NCBI GenBank assembly: GCA_014728035.1 | Contig: WJMJ01000062.1 | Location: 23,558 to 87,557, forward strand | Direction: 5' to 3' | Origin: Promethearchaeota archaeon | GTDB taxonomy: Archaea > Asgardarchaeota > Thorarchaeia > Thorarchaeales > Thorarchaeaceae | DNA: 64,000 nt | In this document: positions 52,533 through 62,142 of the stretch, piece by piece | Layout of the letters: each line of letters begins with the position of its first letter | How positions within the stretch are numbered: the first letter of the stretch is position 1 | The notes under the pieces: model-generated | What the model was told of the DNA's origin: nothing | Database searches by the model: none | The model's input: only the letters and a program-made list of their open reading frames with translations | Made by a program: the position numbers and the translations under genes

Positions 52533-53657
52533 TTACTTCAATGTCTGTTTTCTCTTTTTCTTTCGGGAATACCAAGAATGATCATCAATATTCTTCGATT
52601 GTTCCCATGCACGGGTATTATAGAATTCTAATGGGTGAAGTACATATTCACAAAGGGCATCCCAAGCAGCTCCAAGATACACGGGACATAAGCTATTGAC
52701 CTGCAACTTTTTGCAACTAGGAGGATTATAACCTTCACCTGCGGACTTGGAAGATATATGACGGACTTGATATTCTGCCAAACTGCGCACATAATCAGGT
52801 GCAGCTTTGAATACACCCATGACATCCTGCTCAGACATCCCAATCCGTAAAAGAAAAGCTGCCAAAGCAAATCGCGCATCATGGGCTAAATTTTTTCCTG
52901 CGGTTGATTCTTTATACATAATAGAAATGCAAGGAGGGAAGGCATGGGTTGACTCTTTTTTATATTCAATAGGCTGGGTACTCTTCAATTTTCCAGCTAA
53001 TTCAGCATCTATTGATTGAACAATCTCAGTTAGTCGAGTAGGTAGAGTGGGAACTTCGTAAGAGCCTGTAAGAATCAAATCGCTGAACTTTCCAGATATG
53101 AGACGCTCTAACTCACGTTTTGCAACATAAACCATTCCTTTGTCCATATGTCGGTTTACGAGCTTCCATTTATCTACATGGAATTTAGGAGCAACCTCCA
53201 GAAAGTTCTCAAAAGCTATTTTAAACTCGAAAGGTTGAAGAATTGGAGAGAGATCACTCCTATCAAGAATCTTCCCTTGATATTCAAGTTTCCAACCAAA
53301 AGATGATTCTGCAAGATATTGAACAATATCAGAGCTTTCTCGAGATAAGTACTTCTGGACAGCTTTAGACTCAGCAACTGCTTGATAGGACCGTAATCGT
53401 GCATTGCCGATCTTCTCAACAATTAAACGAGCTGTAGGATAAATTAGTACATCCCGTTCATCATTTGTATTAACTAATCGAATCGACTGCTGGTCTAATG
53501 CTTTTACTACTCGTTCTCCAGCTTCTTCTACAATGTATCGATTCTCGCTCTCACCAAGAAATTTTGAAAGGCGACGAAAATCTCGTGCAATTGTTTGAGA
53601 TTTACGACGAGCCTCAACAGAAAACGGATATTGAAGCATCTGAATACGAGTAAGCAT
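52533..53657 (-). CDS. priL: DNA primase large subunit
   Basis: 374 residues. PriL sets the length of RNA primers made by PriS and holds a C-terminal [4Fe-4S] cluster. The N-terminus (MLQYPFSVEARR) is typical. The four cluster cysteines are visible: PPCISIMYKES, PPSCKKL, NSLCPVYLG and ALCEYVLHP. GAGGGTG precedes the ATG. It is the last gene of a minus-strand run with the zinc ribbon, methyltransferase and thioredoxin-like genes (53677-55086), with about 20 bases between it and the zinc ribbon. PriS is not in the window. Confidence 0.96.
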   Translation of the reverse strand: MLTRIQMLQYPFSVEARRKSQTIARDFRRLSKFLGESENRYIVEEAGERVVKALDQQSIRLVNTNDERDVLIYPTARLIVEKIGNARLRSYQAVAESKAVQKYLSRESSDIVQYLAESSFGWKLEYQGKILDRSDLSPILQPFEFKIAFENFLEVAPKFHVDKWKLVNRHMDKGMVYVAKRELERLISGKFSDLILTGSYEVPTLPTRLTEIVQSIDAELAGKLKSTQPIEYKKESTHAFPPCISIMYKESTAGKNLAHDARFALAAFLLRIGMSEQDVMGVFKAAPDYVRSLAEYQVRHISSKSAGEGYNPPSCKKLQVNSLCPVYLGAAWDALCEYVLHPLEFYNTRAWEQSKNIDDHSWYSRKKKRKQTLK

Positions 53658-53676
53658 AAGACACCCTCGATGTTAA

Positions 53677-53892
53677 TCAATAAAATAGAGGTTTGTAATC
53701 GTCATAACCTTTATCGTAGAACTTACTTCCACACGATCCACATTTGAATATTTGAATTCCTCTCCTCATAGCCCATCTCTCTAGAACTCTTTGAACTCTT
53801 TCACTACCACATTTGGGGCATTTCACATCATCATCGTCATATGCCCATGGTGAATCATATCGGTTTCGTGGCAAATAATCACCTATCCTCAT
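53677..53892 (-). CDS. Small zinc-ribbon protein
   Basis: 71 residues. One ribbon, CPKCGSERVQ...FKCGSCGSKF (two CxxC knuckles about 27 residues apart), flanked by Asp/Tyr-rich tails. It resembles the transposon- or TFIIS-like small zinc ribbons of archaea. The ATG overlaps the methyltransferase stop codon by four bases. It leads into priL. The function is unknown, possibly nucleic-acid binding or metal storage. Confidence 0.8.
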   Translation of the reverse strand: MRIGDYLPRNRYDSPWAYDDDDVKCPKCGSERVQRVLERWAMRRGIQIFKCGSCGSKFYDKGYDDYKPLFY

Positions 53893-54545
53893 CCTTTCTT
53901 AATACCAAAGACAATCGCTCGTATAGGGTCTAGTTTAATTGATGTGATCGGAGAGAATCCAACAGCATCAAGAATATCTTCCAAGTCATTAATTGAATGT
54001 TTACACATATGGGGATATCGCTTTCGTGCTTTTTCGGCAGACATATGACCATCGGACATGATTCGGATAAATTCCTCACGATCTCCAGAAATAAAATCGA
54101 AAACTGCATAACCCCCAGCAGTCTTGATAGTTCCATATACCTGTGAAGCGAAATCAAGAGGTTTCTTGACCTCATGCATCATGTATCCCGAAAAACCAAA
54201 AGATATGGAATCAGAGGGCAAAGATATCCGTTTGATGTCAAAATCAATTTCAATTATATCAACCTGTACGTTTGTTAAGTCTGCAAGAGCTATGTTCTTA
54301 GCGTAAGCTAACATCTCAGTGCTTGCATCCATACCAATTACTTTTGTAGCACCTAATTTTTGCACTGCATCTTGTAAGAATAGTCCTGGACCACAACCAA
54401 AATCACAGACTGTGTTGATTTCTATAGGCGTAACCAATTTTGTAAGTTCTTCCCAAAAACCCTCACCGTATCGTTGCTGGTATGAAGTTGCTATACTTCT
54501 AACTCGTTCGGAATCACTCCAGTCCGCTTTTGCTAAATCAGACAC
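53889..54545 (-). CDS. Class I SAM-dependent methyltransferase
   Basis: 218 residues starting with GTG. The SAM motifs are VCDFGCGPGLFLQDAV (residue 48), VIGMDASTEML (about 72), VDIIEIDFDI and SFGFSGYMMHEVKKP (the acidic post-II loop is weak). The substrate is not readable; this Methyltransf_11/25 type covers small molecules and proteins. It starts one base after the thioredoxin-like gene stop, so the two are co-translated. Confidence 0.9.
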   Translation of the reverse strand: MSDLAKADWSDSERVRSIATSYQQRYGEGFWEELTKLVTPIEINTVCDFGCGPGLFLQDAVQKLGATKVIGMDASTEMLAYAKNIALADLTNVQVDIIEIDFDIKRISLPSDSISFGFSGYMMHEVKKPLDFASQVYGTIKTAGGYAVFDFISGDREEFIRIMSDGHMSAEKARKRYPHMCKHSINDLEDILDAVGFSPITSIKLDPIRAIVFGIKKG

Positions 54546-54546
54546 A

Positions 54547-55086
54547 TTAGTGCCGTCCTAAAATGTAATCCGATCGTAGTATTAGACTCATGAATTCATG
54601 AAGACTTTGACGTAAGATTTCTGGATCGCTATATAATTTCTTTAGAGCTACTTTTCGATCCTCTAGAGACGGATTGTTCTTCTCGTTAATTAGTTTATAC
54701 ACAGTGTTTGGACGTTCTGCCCATCTACAGAGTTCTTCCAAATCTTCGTTGAGAAAAAGAACTACGGGAGTTTTTCGTTTGCCATTCACTCGAAAGTTCT
54801 GATGGAAGCGAGCATATTTATCACTATCAAGAATTCGTAATTCCACTTTTGGTGAGATAGAAACCATTCTTGCAAGCACAGGTAAATTACCAGCTGTGTC
54901 ATTACAACGGTCAGTGCCAATAACCAAGATATTAATCCTATTCTGAATGGTCCTAAGTGTTTCTTGTTCCTGTTCATTGAGCAGGAGATCGTTAAATCTG
55001 GCCTTCATAAGCTCGATATTTTCACGAGCTGTATCCAGAAATTTCTCGTATGTAATAGCTTCATTGTACTCTGTAATTTCAGACAT
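54547..55086 (-). CDS. Thioredoxin-like protein (Thioredoxin_9 type)
   Basis: 179 residues from ATG 55086. The family signature is ILVIGTDRCNDTAGNLPVLARM: the first active Cys is present and the second position of the CxxC is Thr (CNDT), so this is a monothiol form. cis-Pro in KTPVVLFLNED. The family (PF14595) includes bacterial BrxC-like proteins. The adjacent methyltransferase and zinc ribbon form a small unit with it. A role in thiol metabolism or redox control is inference. Confidence 0.82.
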   Translation of the reverse strand: MSEITEYNEAITYEKFLDTARENIELMKARFNDLLLNEQEQETLRTIQNRINILVIGTDRCNDTAGNLPVLARMVSISPKVELRILDSDKYARFHQNFRVNGKRKTPVVLFLNEDLEELCRWAERPNTVYKLINEKNNPSLEDRKVALKKLYSDPEILRQSLHEFMSLILRSDYILGRH

Positions 55087-55189
55087 GCGTACCACTTCAA
55101 TATTCAGAGAATTCGCTGTGGGTACAGCACCTTGATGAATGGATTAATTGGATAAAAGACTTATCGGTCAAGTAGAATTTTCACCAATT

Positions 55190-55201
55190 CAGTATATATT
55201 A
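55190..55201 (+). promoter_or_regulatory. TATA box upstream of the AlkD-like gene
   Basis: AGTATATATTAA matches the archaeal TATA consensus well. It lies about 30 bases before ATG 55230 and 55 before ATG 55254. If transcription starts 26 bases after it, the message would be nearly leaderless for 55230, which leaves the start undecided. Confidence 0.55.
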
Positions 55202-55253
55202 ACAATTTTTCGAATATCGTCATGTCTATATGATATTTCCCCACCATAGTCAT

Positions 55254-55940
55254 ATGCCTACGTTGTCCTATGAGCAAATTGTTAGAGACCTGAGAAAATG
55301 TAGTTCAACAGAAAAAGCTAAACATATGGCAAAGTACCTAAAAACAAGTGACCTAGAATTTTATGGTCTCAAATTACCAGATATTCATAAAATTACAAAA
55401 AGTTATGCCAAAAATATGGATATTGATGAGCTAAGACATAATATGATTCGTTTGTGGGAGTTGCCAATTTTTGAAACCAGACGAGCCGCTATCAATTTCA
55501 TGACCAAATTTGCAAGAAAGGGAAATGTAGAGGTAGCAATCAGAATTGCTTCCACATGGATAGAAGATATAGACACCTGGGCACTTGTGGATCCGCTCTG
55601 TTCACCTTGTATAGGAATTATGTTGCTCAGGAATTGGAATTTAACGAGAACCTTAGAAAGTTGGCATAATAGTCCAAATTACTGGAGAAGAAGAGCATCA
55701 TTTTTGCCATACCTCTATCTTGCTCTGAAGAAAGCCTACAAGCCAGAGTACACAGAAATCATACTAGGTGCAGTACTTCCTCATATCTCAGATGAGGAGT
55801 TTTTCGTTGGAAAAGCAGTAGGATGGGTCTTACGTGAATTGAGCAAAAGAAATCCTGATGCGGTTCGCCAATTCATTAGAGAATACAAGAACAAAATGAC
55901 GAAGCTTGTAATAAGAGAAGGCTCAAAGAAACTAGAATAG
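55254..55940 (+). CDS. AlkD-like DNA alkylation repair HEAT-repeat protein
   Basis: 228 residues from ATG 55254; an upstream in-frame ATG at 55230 is possible and better placed for the TATA box. The DNA alkylation repair family is a solenoid of HEAT-like helices (ETRRAAINFMTKFARK, WIEDIDTWALVDPLCSPC, YWRRRASFLPYLYLALKK, FFVGKAVGWVLRELSKRN). AlkD removes bulky alkylated bases without flipping. The Asp and Trp pattern (IDTWALVD, NSPNYWRRR) is kept. It stands alone on its strand. Confidence 0.88.
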   Translation: MPTLSYEQIVRDLRKCSSTEKAKHMAKYLKTSDLEFYGLKLPDIHKITKSYAKNMDIDELRHNMIRLWELPIFETRRAAINFMTKFARKGNVEVAIRIASTWIEDIDTWALVDPLCSPCIGIMLLRNWNLTRTLESWHNSPNYWRRRASFLPYLYLALKKAYKPEYTEIILGAVLPHISDEEFFVGKAVGWVLRELSKRNPDAVRQFIREYKNKMTKLVIREGSKKLE

Positions 55941-55987
55941 TTTCGGCAATCTGTTTTATTTTTATTTCCCTTCTGGATGTATGTGAT

Positions 55988-56332
55988 ATGACTCATGATT
56001 TGACCGCATATTGTGGAATCGATTGCCAGGAGTGTCCAGCATATGTTGCAAAACGAAATGACGATAATTACTTGCGAGAAAAAACTGCAAAAGAGTGGTC
56101 ATCGGATGAATGGTCTGTCAAACCAGAGGAATTAAACTGTGATGGCTGTAAATCTGATGGCGAATTATTTAGACATTGTAGTGTATGTGAAGTGCGTTCT
56201 TGTGCAAGTGGTAAAAGAGTTCAAACCTGCGCTCATTGTGATGGATACATCTGTGACAAATTAGAATCACTTATGACAATCTTGGGAGCAGAGGCAAAGA
56301 CCAGACTAGAAAGTATGCGACCTGTTAGATAG
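55988..56332 (+). CDS. DUF3795 cysteine-rich protein
   Basis: 114 residues. DUF3795 pattern: AYCGIDCQECPAYVAKRND at the start, then CDGCKSDGELFRHCSVCEVRSCAS and CAHCDGYIC, in total more than ten cysteines that probably bind zinc or an iron-sulfur centre. Family function is unknown. It lies 18 bases before the DUF763 gene and is probably co-transcribed. Confidence 0.85.
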   Translation: MTHDLTAYCGIDCQECPAYVAKRNDDNYLREKTAKEWSSDEWSVKPEELNCDGCKSDGELFRHCSVCEVRSCASGKRVQTCAHCDGYICDKLESLMTILGAEAKTRLESMRPVR

Positions 56333-56350
56333 AAAGGGGAAAATAACACG

Positions 56351-57478
56351 ATGCGACGCGGAGGAGTAGCAGACCTAAAACTGCATCCGGGAAAAGCACC
56401 ACACTGGTTAGTTAAAAGAATGATTCCTATGGCCAGTGCCGTCTGTGAGTTTATTGTGGACGAATATGGACCCGAAGTACTACTTGAAAGACTATCAGAT
56501 CCAGTATGGTTTCAAGCTCTCTCTAATGCATTGGGATATGACTGGGACTCATCAGGGTCGACAACAGTGACATGTGGGGTACTAAAAACCGCTCTTACTT
56601 TCGAAAAGCATAGAATAGTAGGAGTTGGAGGGAAAGGCCTCATTTCGAGAAAAGTTCCAGATAGACTAATAGCACTCGAAGATTTTGGTTTGGATGGTAC
56701 AAGATTAGCGTCAGTAAGTAGATCTGTTGCGAAGGTCGATAATGCTGCTATTCAGGACGGTTATCAGCTGTATCAACATGTATTCTTTGTTGACGAAGAA
56801 GAAAATTGGACAGTTGTTCAACAAGGAATGGATCAAATCTCAAATGATGCAAGACGATATCATTGGACATCTATGGGATTCAAAGAATACATAGAAGAAC
56901 CCCATTCTGGAATGATATCAGGACAGGTCAAAAGGTCAACTTTAGACCTCACAGCAAAGATTTCAGATGATTGTAGAAAAACAACTTTAGACATCGTGAA
57001 AGAAAAACCCATACGCATCCGACGGATGTTCGAAGATATCAAGCCTTATGGAGAAACCTCACTCATTCCATGGCTTGAAGGATTTGAATCCCACACAAAA
57101 CTGCCGTCCTACAAAGTAGTTCCTAGAAGAATGGAATGGAGAGCTGTAAGAAAAGCATATGAGATTCAACCTTCTAACTATGAGGAACTTCTGTTTATCC
57201 AAGGCATGGGTCCCGCTACCATACGAGGGTTATCTTTGATATCCGAGCTGATTTACGGAACGAGTCCGTCATGGGTAGATCCAGTCAGAATGTGTTTTGC
57301 CTTTGGAGGAAAGGACGGGGTTCCTTTTCCAGTCCCGAGAAAAGCATACGATAACGCAATTCAATTCATGGAAGAAGCGATACATGAGGCAAAAATTGGT
57401 AGACGAGAGAAAATTAGTGGATTAAAGAGGCTTAAAAAAATCAGCCCGCCAATAATTCATAGTCCACCAGATCAATAA
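56351..57478 (+). CDS. DUF763 protein
   Basis: 375 residues. Family blocks RRGGVADLKLHPGKAPHWL at the N-terminus, VTCGVLKTALTF, GLISRKVPDRL, VYQHVFF-like LYQHVFFVDE, WTVVQQGMD and RYHWTSMGF are present. The middle holds a helix-hairpin-helix-like stretch (LLFIQGMGPATIRGLSLI). DUF763 occurs in archaea and some bacteria and its role is unknown; a DNA-related role is plausible from the HhH. AAGGGG is a ribosome binding site about 12 bases before the ATG. Confidence 0.87.
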   Translation: MRRGGVADLKLHPGKAPHWLVKRMIPMASAVCEFIVDEYGPEVLLERLSDPVWFQALSNALGYDWDSSGSTTVTCGVLKTALTFEKHRIVGVGGKGLISRKVPDRLIALEDFGLDGTRLASVSRSVAKVDNAAIQDGYQLYQHVFFVDEEENWTVVQQGMDQISNDARRYHWTSMGFKEYIEEPHSGMISGQVKRSTLDLTAKISDDCRKTTLDIVKEKPIRIRRMFEDIKPYGETSLIPWLEGFESHTKLPSYKVVPRRMEWRAVRKAYEIQPSNYEELLFIQGMGPATIRGLSLISELIYGTSPSWVDPVRMCFAFGGKDGVPFPVPRKAYDNAIQFMEEAIHEAKIGRREKISGLKRLKKISPPIIHSPPDQ

Positions 57479-57479
57479 C

Positions 57480-58937
57480 TTACGTTTCCTTTTGATCACC
57501 TGAGTCAGTTACAGATTTCTCTTCGCTATCTAAAGATGCCAAAGGTTCCGAATCCGGACCATATTCACGTTCCAACTCTTCAACACTTACTCGTGGTTCA
57601 ATACTCTTAGTGATAAGAATACCAAGAATAAAGATATTCAAAATGATAACTACATACAGCAGAGGTAACCCTTCCCAAAGTGTGTAAATGTATCCTGCAG
57701 GAATAGGACCAAAGGAAATGAATGCCAGTACTATAACCTGCGTGAGACTAAGCATTTTTCCTAAATCGGGACGGGGAAGTGATTTGAGGATATAGGTTCC
57801 TAAAACAGAGAACCAGAGAATATCATTAGTTCTCTTTATTGCAGTGGCTAGAAAAGCAAGAGAGAAGATGACCCGAAAACCAGGATAAATTTGGTCTGCT
57901 GCTTGTAGCCATTCAATTGGTGCAATGTAGGGGACTGTCTGAGCAATAACAAGAAGGAATACTGCAAAAGGCATGATTGAATAAACCGCAATTGTGAGCT
58001 TTCGACCACCCTGTTTATCAAAGACTCGACCAAGAACAAGTGTCAATGGTACTGAAAAGACAAGAGTGATGAGTTGCATAAGGTTGATTTCAGGAATGCC
58101 AAAGTCAAGGGTCTCGTTAACATAATAGAGACTTGCGAAATTATAGAAACTGTCACTGAATGCATCAAGTGCAATAATACCTACAAAAATCGGAAAGACA
58201 CGCATCAGCAACTTGAGACCTCGAACGTTTTCTCTGAAAAAATCACTAATGCCCACATCACGTTTTTGACCCTTTGTTTGAACAGGAAGGGATTCTAGAA
58301 CAGTGGCCCGGATTAGTGCTGAAATCCAGTAGAGAACTGCGGCAGCCAATAACATGTACCGCATTATCTCAACAAAACCTACTCCAACTCCTAACATCAG
58401 GGTTATCACAAAAAGAGGAACCAGCCCAAAAGTTGTTCCAAGAGTAAAAAGGCTATTTGCAACGCCTCCGAATTTTCTATCAACCTGTTGCATTGAATAT
58501 GCTTGTCCTGCTGCTCCTGTAAAAGAGGACAATCCCGCAATAATCATAGCGAAAGTGATAAGCAAGAGATTTGCACCATCTACAAAAGCCAAACCGAAGA
58601 AGGAGATACCATTTACCACCATTGTGATTACAGATAACTTTCTGCGATCAAAATTGTCAGCGAGATATCCTGCTGCAAAAGACCCCACCACATTGACAGC
58701 AAACATCAATGAGATGAACACACCAACCATAAAATAAGTCACACCAATATCTCGAAAATAGAGTGTGAAATACTGTTGTAGCACCGACATACTACTGTAA
58801 ATCCATACTGTAAGTAGATATATTGTCCAATTCCGATTACTTGTAACATGTTTTACGGATTCGAACCACGAGAGATTAGTTGGATCTTTGGATGAGGATG
58901 TTTCAGGTTCCTTTGTAGTGGTTGGTTTTTTTTCCAT
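57480..58937 (-). CDS. MFS transporter
   Basis: 485 residues with about 12 membrane helices. The major facilitator loop 2-3 motif is GYLADNFDRRKLSV (residue of about 95), the typical GxLaDRxGRR. A charged N-terminus of 30 residues precedes helix 1 and an acidic Glu/Asp/Ser-rich tail of about 45 residues ends the protein. The substrate is not readable. Convergent with DUF763, two bases apart. Confidence 0.9.
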   Translation of the reverse strand: MEKKPTTTKEPETSSSKDPTNLSWFESVKHVTSNRNWTIYLLTVWIYSSMSVLQQYFTLYFRDIGVTYFMVGVFISLMFAVNVVGSFAAGYLADNFDRRKLSVITMVVNGISFFGLAFVDGANLLLITFAMIIAGLSSFTGAAGQAYSMQQVDRKFGGVANSLFTLGTTFGLVPLFVITLMLGVGVGFVEIMRYMLLAAAVLYWISALIRATVLESLPVQTKGQKRDVGISDFFRENVRGLKLLMRVFPIFVGIIALDAFSDSFYNFASLYYVNETLDFGIPEINLMQLITLVFSVPLTLVLGRVFDKQGGRKLTIAVYSIMPFAVFLLVIAQTVPYIAPIEWLQAADQIYPGFRVIFSLAFLATAIKRTNDILWFSVLGTYILKSLPRPDLGKMLSLTQVIVLAFISFGPIPAGYIYTLWEGLPLLYVVIILNIFILGILITKSIEPRVSVEELEREYGPDSEPLASLDSEEKSVTDSGDQKET

Positions 58938-59010
58938 GCTCTATTACTCTCAGAATCAAATGTGATTTCGCAATACATCTTAGCTGTCAATTAACCTTCC
59001 GAAAATGGCA

Positions 59011-59886
59011 TTAATCGGAGGGCATCCTACTTGCTGCTATTCTTTCCTTTTCAGAAATCGACGAACCAACCACATCAATTCGTCCAATAGCTCGGAGTCT
59101 TACTAGGGCGTGCGGATAGGGATCAAGGTATTCTTCTTCAACGTTTTCTTTTATTGAGGGATGAATATCGGACAGGCGTTGATAGATTGCATTTTTTTCT
59201 ACCTCTGGAGTGAACCGTGGATCTATTACTACAGCTACATGAAATGAAACTCCAGCGTTCCACAGAGATTCTACTGCTTCAAATGGCAGATCCATAAATT
59301 CTGATGCACATCCAGTTTTTGCTGTAAATTCTTCTGGGAGGCCTCCACGGATAGATATTCGAACATGACCTACAGTATCATCATCTCTTGATGCATATTT
59401 TGACAGTCGCTCAGCTAGTTCGGGTTCTTGAGAGAGAACAAATCCATTTGTTTCGATGACAAAAAGGTCAAATTCATGACGGTCACGATGAACTTGCTCA
59501 AGTACTTCACACAAATGATCCGAACATAATGTAGGTTCGGCCCCACTAATCCTTGCTCTCTTGAAACCACGTTCTTTCATAATGTTACGAAGTTTGCTAT
59601 AGACTTGTTGAGGTGTGTAGAATTCCCCATATCGTTCTGGCCAATCTCGGCTCCAATCGACCCAACAGAATATGCATCGAATATTACAACCTACTGAGTA
59701 AGCTGTAGCAATACCACCATAGACTCCAACACCGTAAAAACTAGTATACTTTCGTAAAGGAATTCCATCCACTGTCTTGCAGACCAGCTCACGAGTCTTT
59801 TGGGTGAGCTCGATGGGATCTATTGGAAATGGTGGTAAAAACTCACCATTAGGGCCTCTTGTAGCAAATCGTATATGATTGGACAT
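59011..59886 (-). CDS. Radical SAM protein
   Basis: 291 residues. The cluster motif is CNIRCIFCWVDWSRD (Cx3Cx2C, residue of about 67). RISGAEPTLCSDHLCEVL fits the GGEP-type SAM-binding motif (here SGAEP). No C-terminal SPASM cysteines are clear. Archaea have similar proteins of unknown role. It is divergent from the metallo-hydrolase gene, and the 57-base space between starts must hold both promoters. Confidence 0.9.
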   Translation of the reverse strand: MSNHIRFATRGPNGEFLPPFPIDPIELTQKTRELVCKTVDGIPLRKYTSFYGVGVYGGIATAYSVGCNIRCIFCWVDWSRDWPERYGEFYTPQQVYSKLRNIMKERGFKRARISGAEPTLCSDHLCEVLEQVHRDRHEFDLFVIETNGFVLSQEPELAERLSKYASRDDDTVGHVRISIRGGLPEEFTAKTGCASEFMDLPFEAVESLWNAGVSFHVAVVIDPRFTPEVEKNAIYQRLSDIHPSIKENVEEEYLDPYPHALVRLRAIGRIDVVGSSISEKERIAASRMPSD

Positions 59887-59943
59887 GATATAGTATACAA
59901 GCTTGAAACCGCTTCAACCTTCCTACAACCGAATAGTACAATT

Positions 59944-60795
59944 ATGATGATTGCATCAATAAATATGATGTTAGAAATCGAACATTTTGATGAGATAGTC
60001 TGTGTAAAGACAGCCACAGAACAGGCTGGTCAAGCAATCATGTGGGTCTATGCGTATCGGATTGGCAATCTCTTATTTGATGCAGGTTGTGGTAATGCAA
60101 GAGAAGAGGTCAGAAATTGTCCGGAATTAGAGGGAATAGAACGCATAATCATTAGTCATTATCATGAAGATCATATCGGATGTATTAGAGCCTTTGAAGA
60201 TGTTGTGATATACGCTCCAGAACAGAGTATAGAGCTAATTCAAAACCCCGATGAACTTGGAGAATTCTTCCAATATGTCTGGGGCCAACCTGAGAAGGTC
60301 GAAAAAGTTCTGCCAGTGCCAGACGTTATTATAGAGGGAGATTTTGAGTTTGAAGCAATCCCATTACCAGGTCACTGTAAGAATATGTATGGCATCTATG
60401 AACCAGAAAGGAAATGGTTATTTTCTGCAGATGCAATCCCATTACCTTCAAAAAAGACAATCGCAATGCCAGAGGAAAACATTCCCCAGATAATTGCTAC
60501 AATGAAACGAATACAAAACATGGATATTGAAGTTCTATTTGACGGGCACCGTGGACCTATCGAAAATCCAAAGGAACACATTCAAGTAAGAATAGATTTC
60601 TTGCACAAAATCAAAGACGAAATTCTGAGTTATCATGAGCAAGGGAAATCTGTTATTGAAATCCAGACAGCTTTAGAATTAGAGGGACCTTGGTATATGG
60701 ACCTCACCGAGGGACGATTTGGTATTGATCACTTCATCAATTCGGTAATCAAGGATTCCATACCTATTGATAACGAAGAAGTCCAATCAGTTTAG
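59944..60795 (+). CDS. Metallo-beta-lactamase-fold hydrolase
   Basis: 283 residues from ATG 59944; the open frame reaches 59875, which would run into the start of the divergent radical SAM gene. Metal motifs: SHYHEDHIGC (HxHxDH, about residue 78), PLPGHCKNMYGIY (third His), SADAIP (bridging Asp) and FDGHRGPI (last His). Glyoxalase II-like hydrolase family; the substrate is not readable. Convergent with the TPR gene, seven bases apart. Confidence 0.9.
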   Translation: MMIASINMMLEIEHFDEIVCVKTATEQAGQAIMWVYAYRIGNLLFDAGCGNAREEVRNCPELEGIERIIISHYHEDHIGCIRAFEDVVIYAPEQSIELIQNPDELGEFFQYVWGQPEKVEKVLPVPDVIIEGDFEFEAIPLPGHCKNMYGIYEPERKWLFSADAIPLPSKKTIAMPEENIPQIIATMKRIQNMDIEVLFDGHRGPIENPKEHIQVRIDFLHKIKDEILSYHEQGKSVIEIQTALELEGPWYMDLTEGRFGIDHFINSVIKDSIPIDNEEVQSV

Positions 60796-60802
60796 CTGTA
60801 AG

Positions 60803-61945
60803 CTACTTTCCTTTTCGTCGTCTCGATAGAGCTTCTCGAAGGCTTCGAGTAGATTTCTCATGCTTTCTTCTAGCTTTTTCAGCTTTCTTTTGTCTTGAGC
60901 AATTAATTCTTGCAGCTCTTCCCAGTTTTTGAGTCCGTTCCGCATCATCCTTTTCCCCTCGTTTCGAAAACAACTTTCTTGCCCGGTCCCATGCTTCTTG
61001 AGCTGAGCAAAAATCATCTAGACGAGCATAACAATATCCGAGAGCATCGAAAGGTTCTGGAAAACCTCGCTCAAGCGAAGTAAAGCGACTCCACGCCTCC
61101 GCTGCCTTCTCCCACATTTCCAGTTCCATGTATATGAGACCAAGATTTCGAAGTGAATCCTTATGCTCCGAATCCACTCGCAGTGCATGTTCAAAATGCT
61201 TTGCAGCATCCTTTAAGCGTCCATCTTTGAATGCAATCATCCCCATGGTATTTCTAATAGAGGGGTTTCGAGGATCCAACTTGATTGCTTCTTTTAATGC
61301 CTTCATTGCAGAGTTATACCGCTCAGCTCTAAAACAGACATCACCAAGAACACGCCAAGACTCTATATCTTCTGGTGCAAGTTTGGTAGCCTTTCTGGCA
61401 GACTTAATCGCAGATTTCCATTTTCCAAGCATTGAAAACGCAATTGCACGATGAAGTAGAGCAGCAGGCAAATCAGATTCCAATTCTAAAGCTTTCTCGT
61501 AGTATTCCAGTGCTTTATCATATTCACTGATTTCTAGGTGCAAATCACCGATTCTTAGCCAAAGCTTCCAATCGTCGGTAACAATTTTTGTAATCTTGTA
61601 TAGACAGTCCAATTCCTCTTTTGGTTTGTTTAGCATTCTCAGCGCTAAAGACTTGTCCCGTAGAGCATCAATATTAGCAGGTTCTAACTTGAGAGCTTTG
61701 TCAAAAGATTCCAAAGCTTTCTGTACATTCTCTGGACCCAAGGCCATAAGTATACGCCCTCGATTCGTGTAGGCTGCTGCAAGCTCTGAATCAATCCGGA
61801 TAGCAGTTTCCAAACAACGGAGAGCAGCTCCAAAGTCTTCTTCACCTGCAAGAAGAACTGCTTTCATATTCCAAGCATTTGCATCATTGGGATGTTCTTT
61901 GAGATGCTCTTCGACCATACCTAAAGTGATTTTGTCGGAACTCAT
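60803..61945 (-). CDS. TPR-repeat protein
   Basis: 380 residues, soluble. About nine tetratricopeptide repeats run from residue 15 to 315 (WNMKAVLLAGEEDFGAALRCLETAIRIDSELA and similar, with the A8/G8 and A20 positions kept). The C-terminal 50 residues are Arg/Lys-rich (RRKHEKSTRSLREALSRRRKGK). It is a scaffold for protein-protein contacts; the partner is unknown. Single gene on the minus strand. Confidence 0.92.
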   Translation of the reverse strand: MSSDKITLGMVEEHLKEHPNDANAWNMKAVLLAGEEDFGAALRCLETAIRIDSELAAAYTNRGRILMALGPENVQKALESFDKALKLEPANIDALRDKSLALRMLNKPKEELDCLYKITKIVTDDWKLWLRIGDLHLEISEYDKALEYYEKALELESDLPAALLHRAIAFSMLGKWKSAIKSARKATKLAPEDIESWRVLGDVCFRAERYNSAMKALKEAIKLDPRNPSIRNTMGMIAFKDGRLKDAAKHFEHALRVDSEHKDSLRNLGLIYMELEMWEKAAEAWSRFTSLERGFPEPFDALGYCYARLDDFCSAQEAWDRARKLFSKRGEKDDAERTQKLGRAARINCSRQKKAEKARRKHEKSTRSLREALSRRRKGK

Positions 61946-62142
61946 GCTATCACCATGCCCATTTGATTCACTTCATTGAAAAGGCTTGAGTTCAGCACAT
62001 TGAACAAATTGAATAATAGTAATGATAAGAATGACGATATAGATTCTGATTGGTACTATCTACAAAGACTGAAATCTTGTAACAATTAAAAGAAAATCTC
62101 TAAGAGGAGCCAATTATCTAGAAATATATGAGAGGGTGCCAT

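Noticed and set aside
59875..59943. Upstream extension of the metallo-hydrolase ORF
   Set aside because: It overlaps the start of the divergent radical SAM gene and lacks family similarity; ATG 59944 fits better.
60787..61209. Short minus-strand ORFs inside the TPR gene
   Set aside because: Alternate frames of the TPR coding sequence with no start signal.
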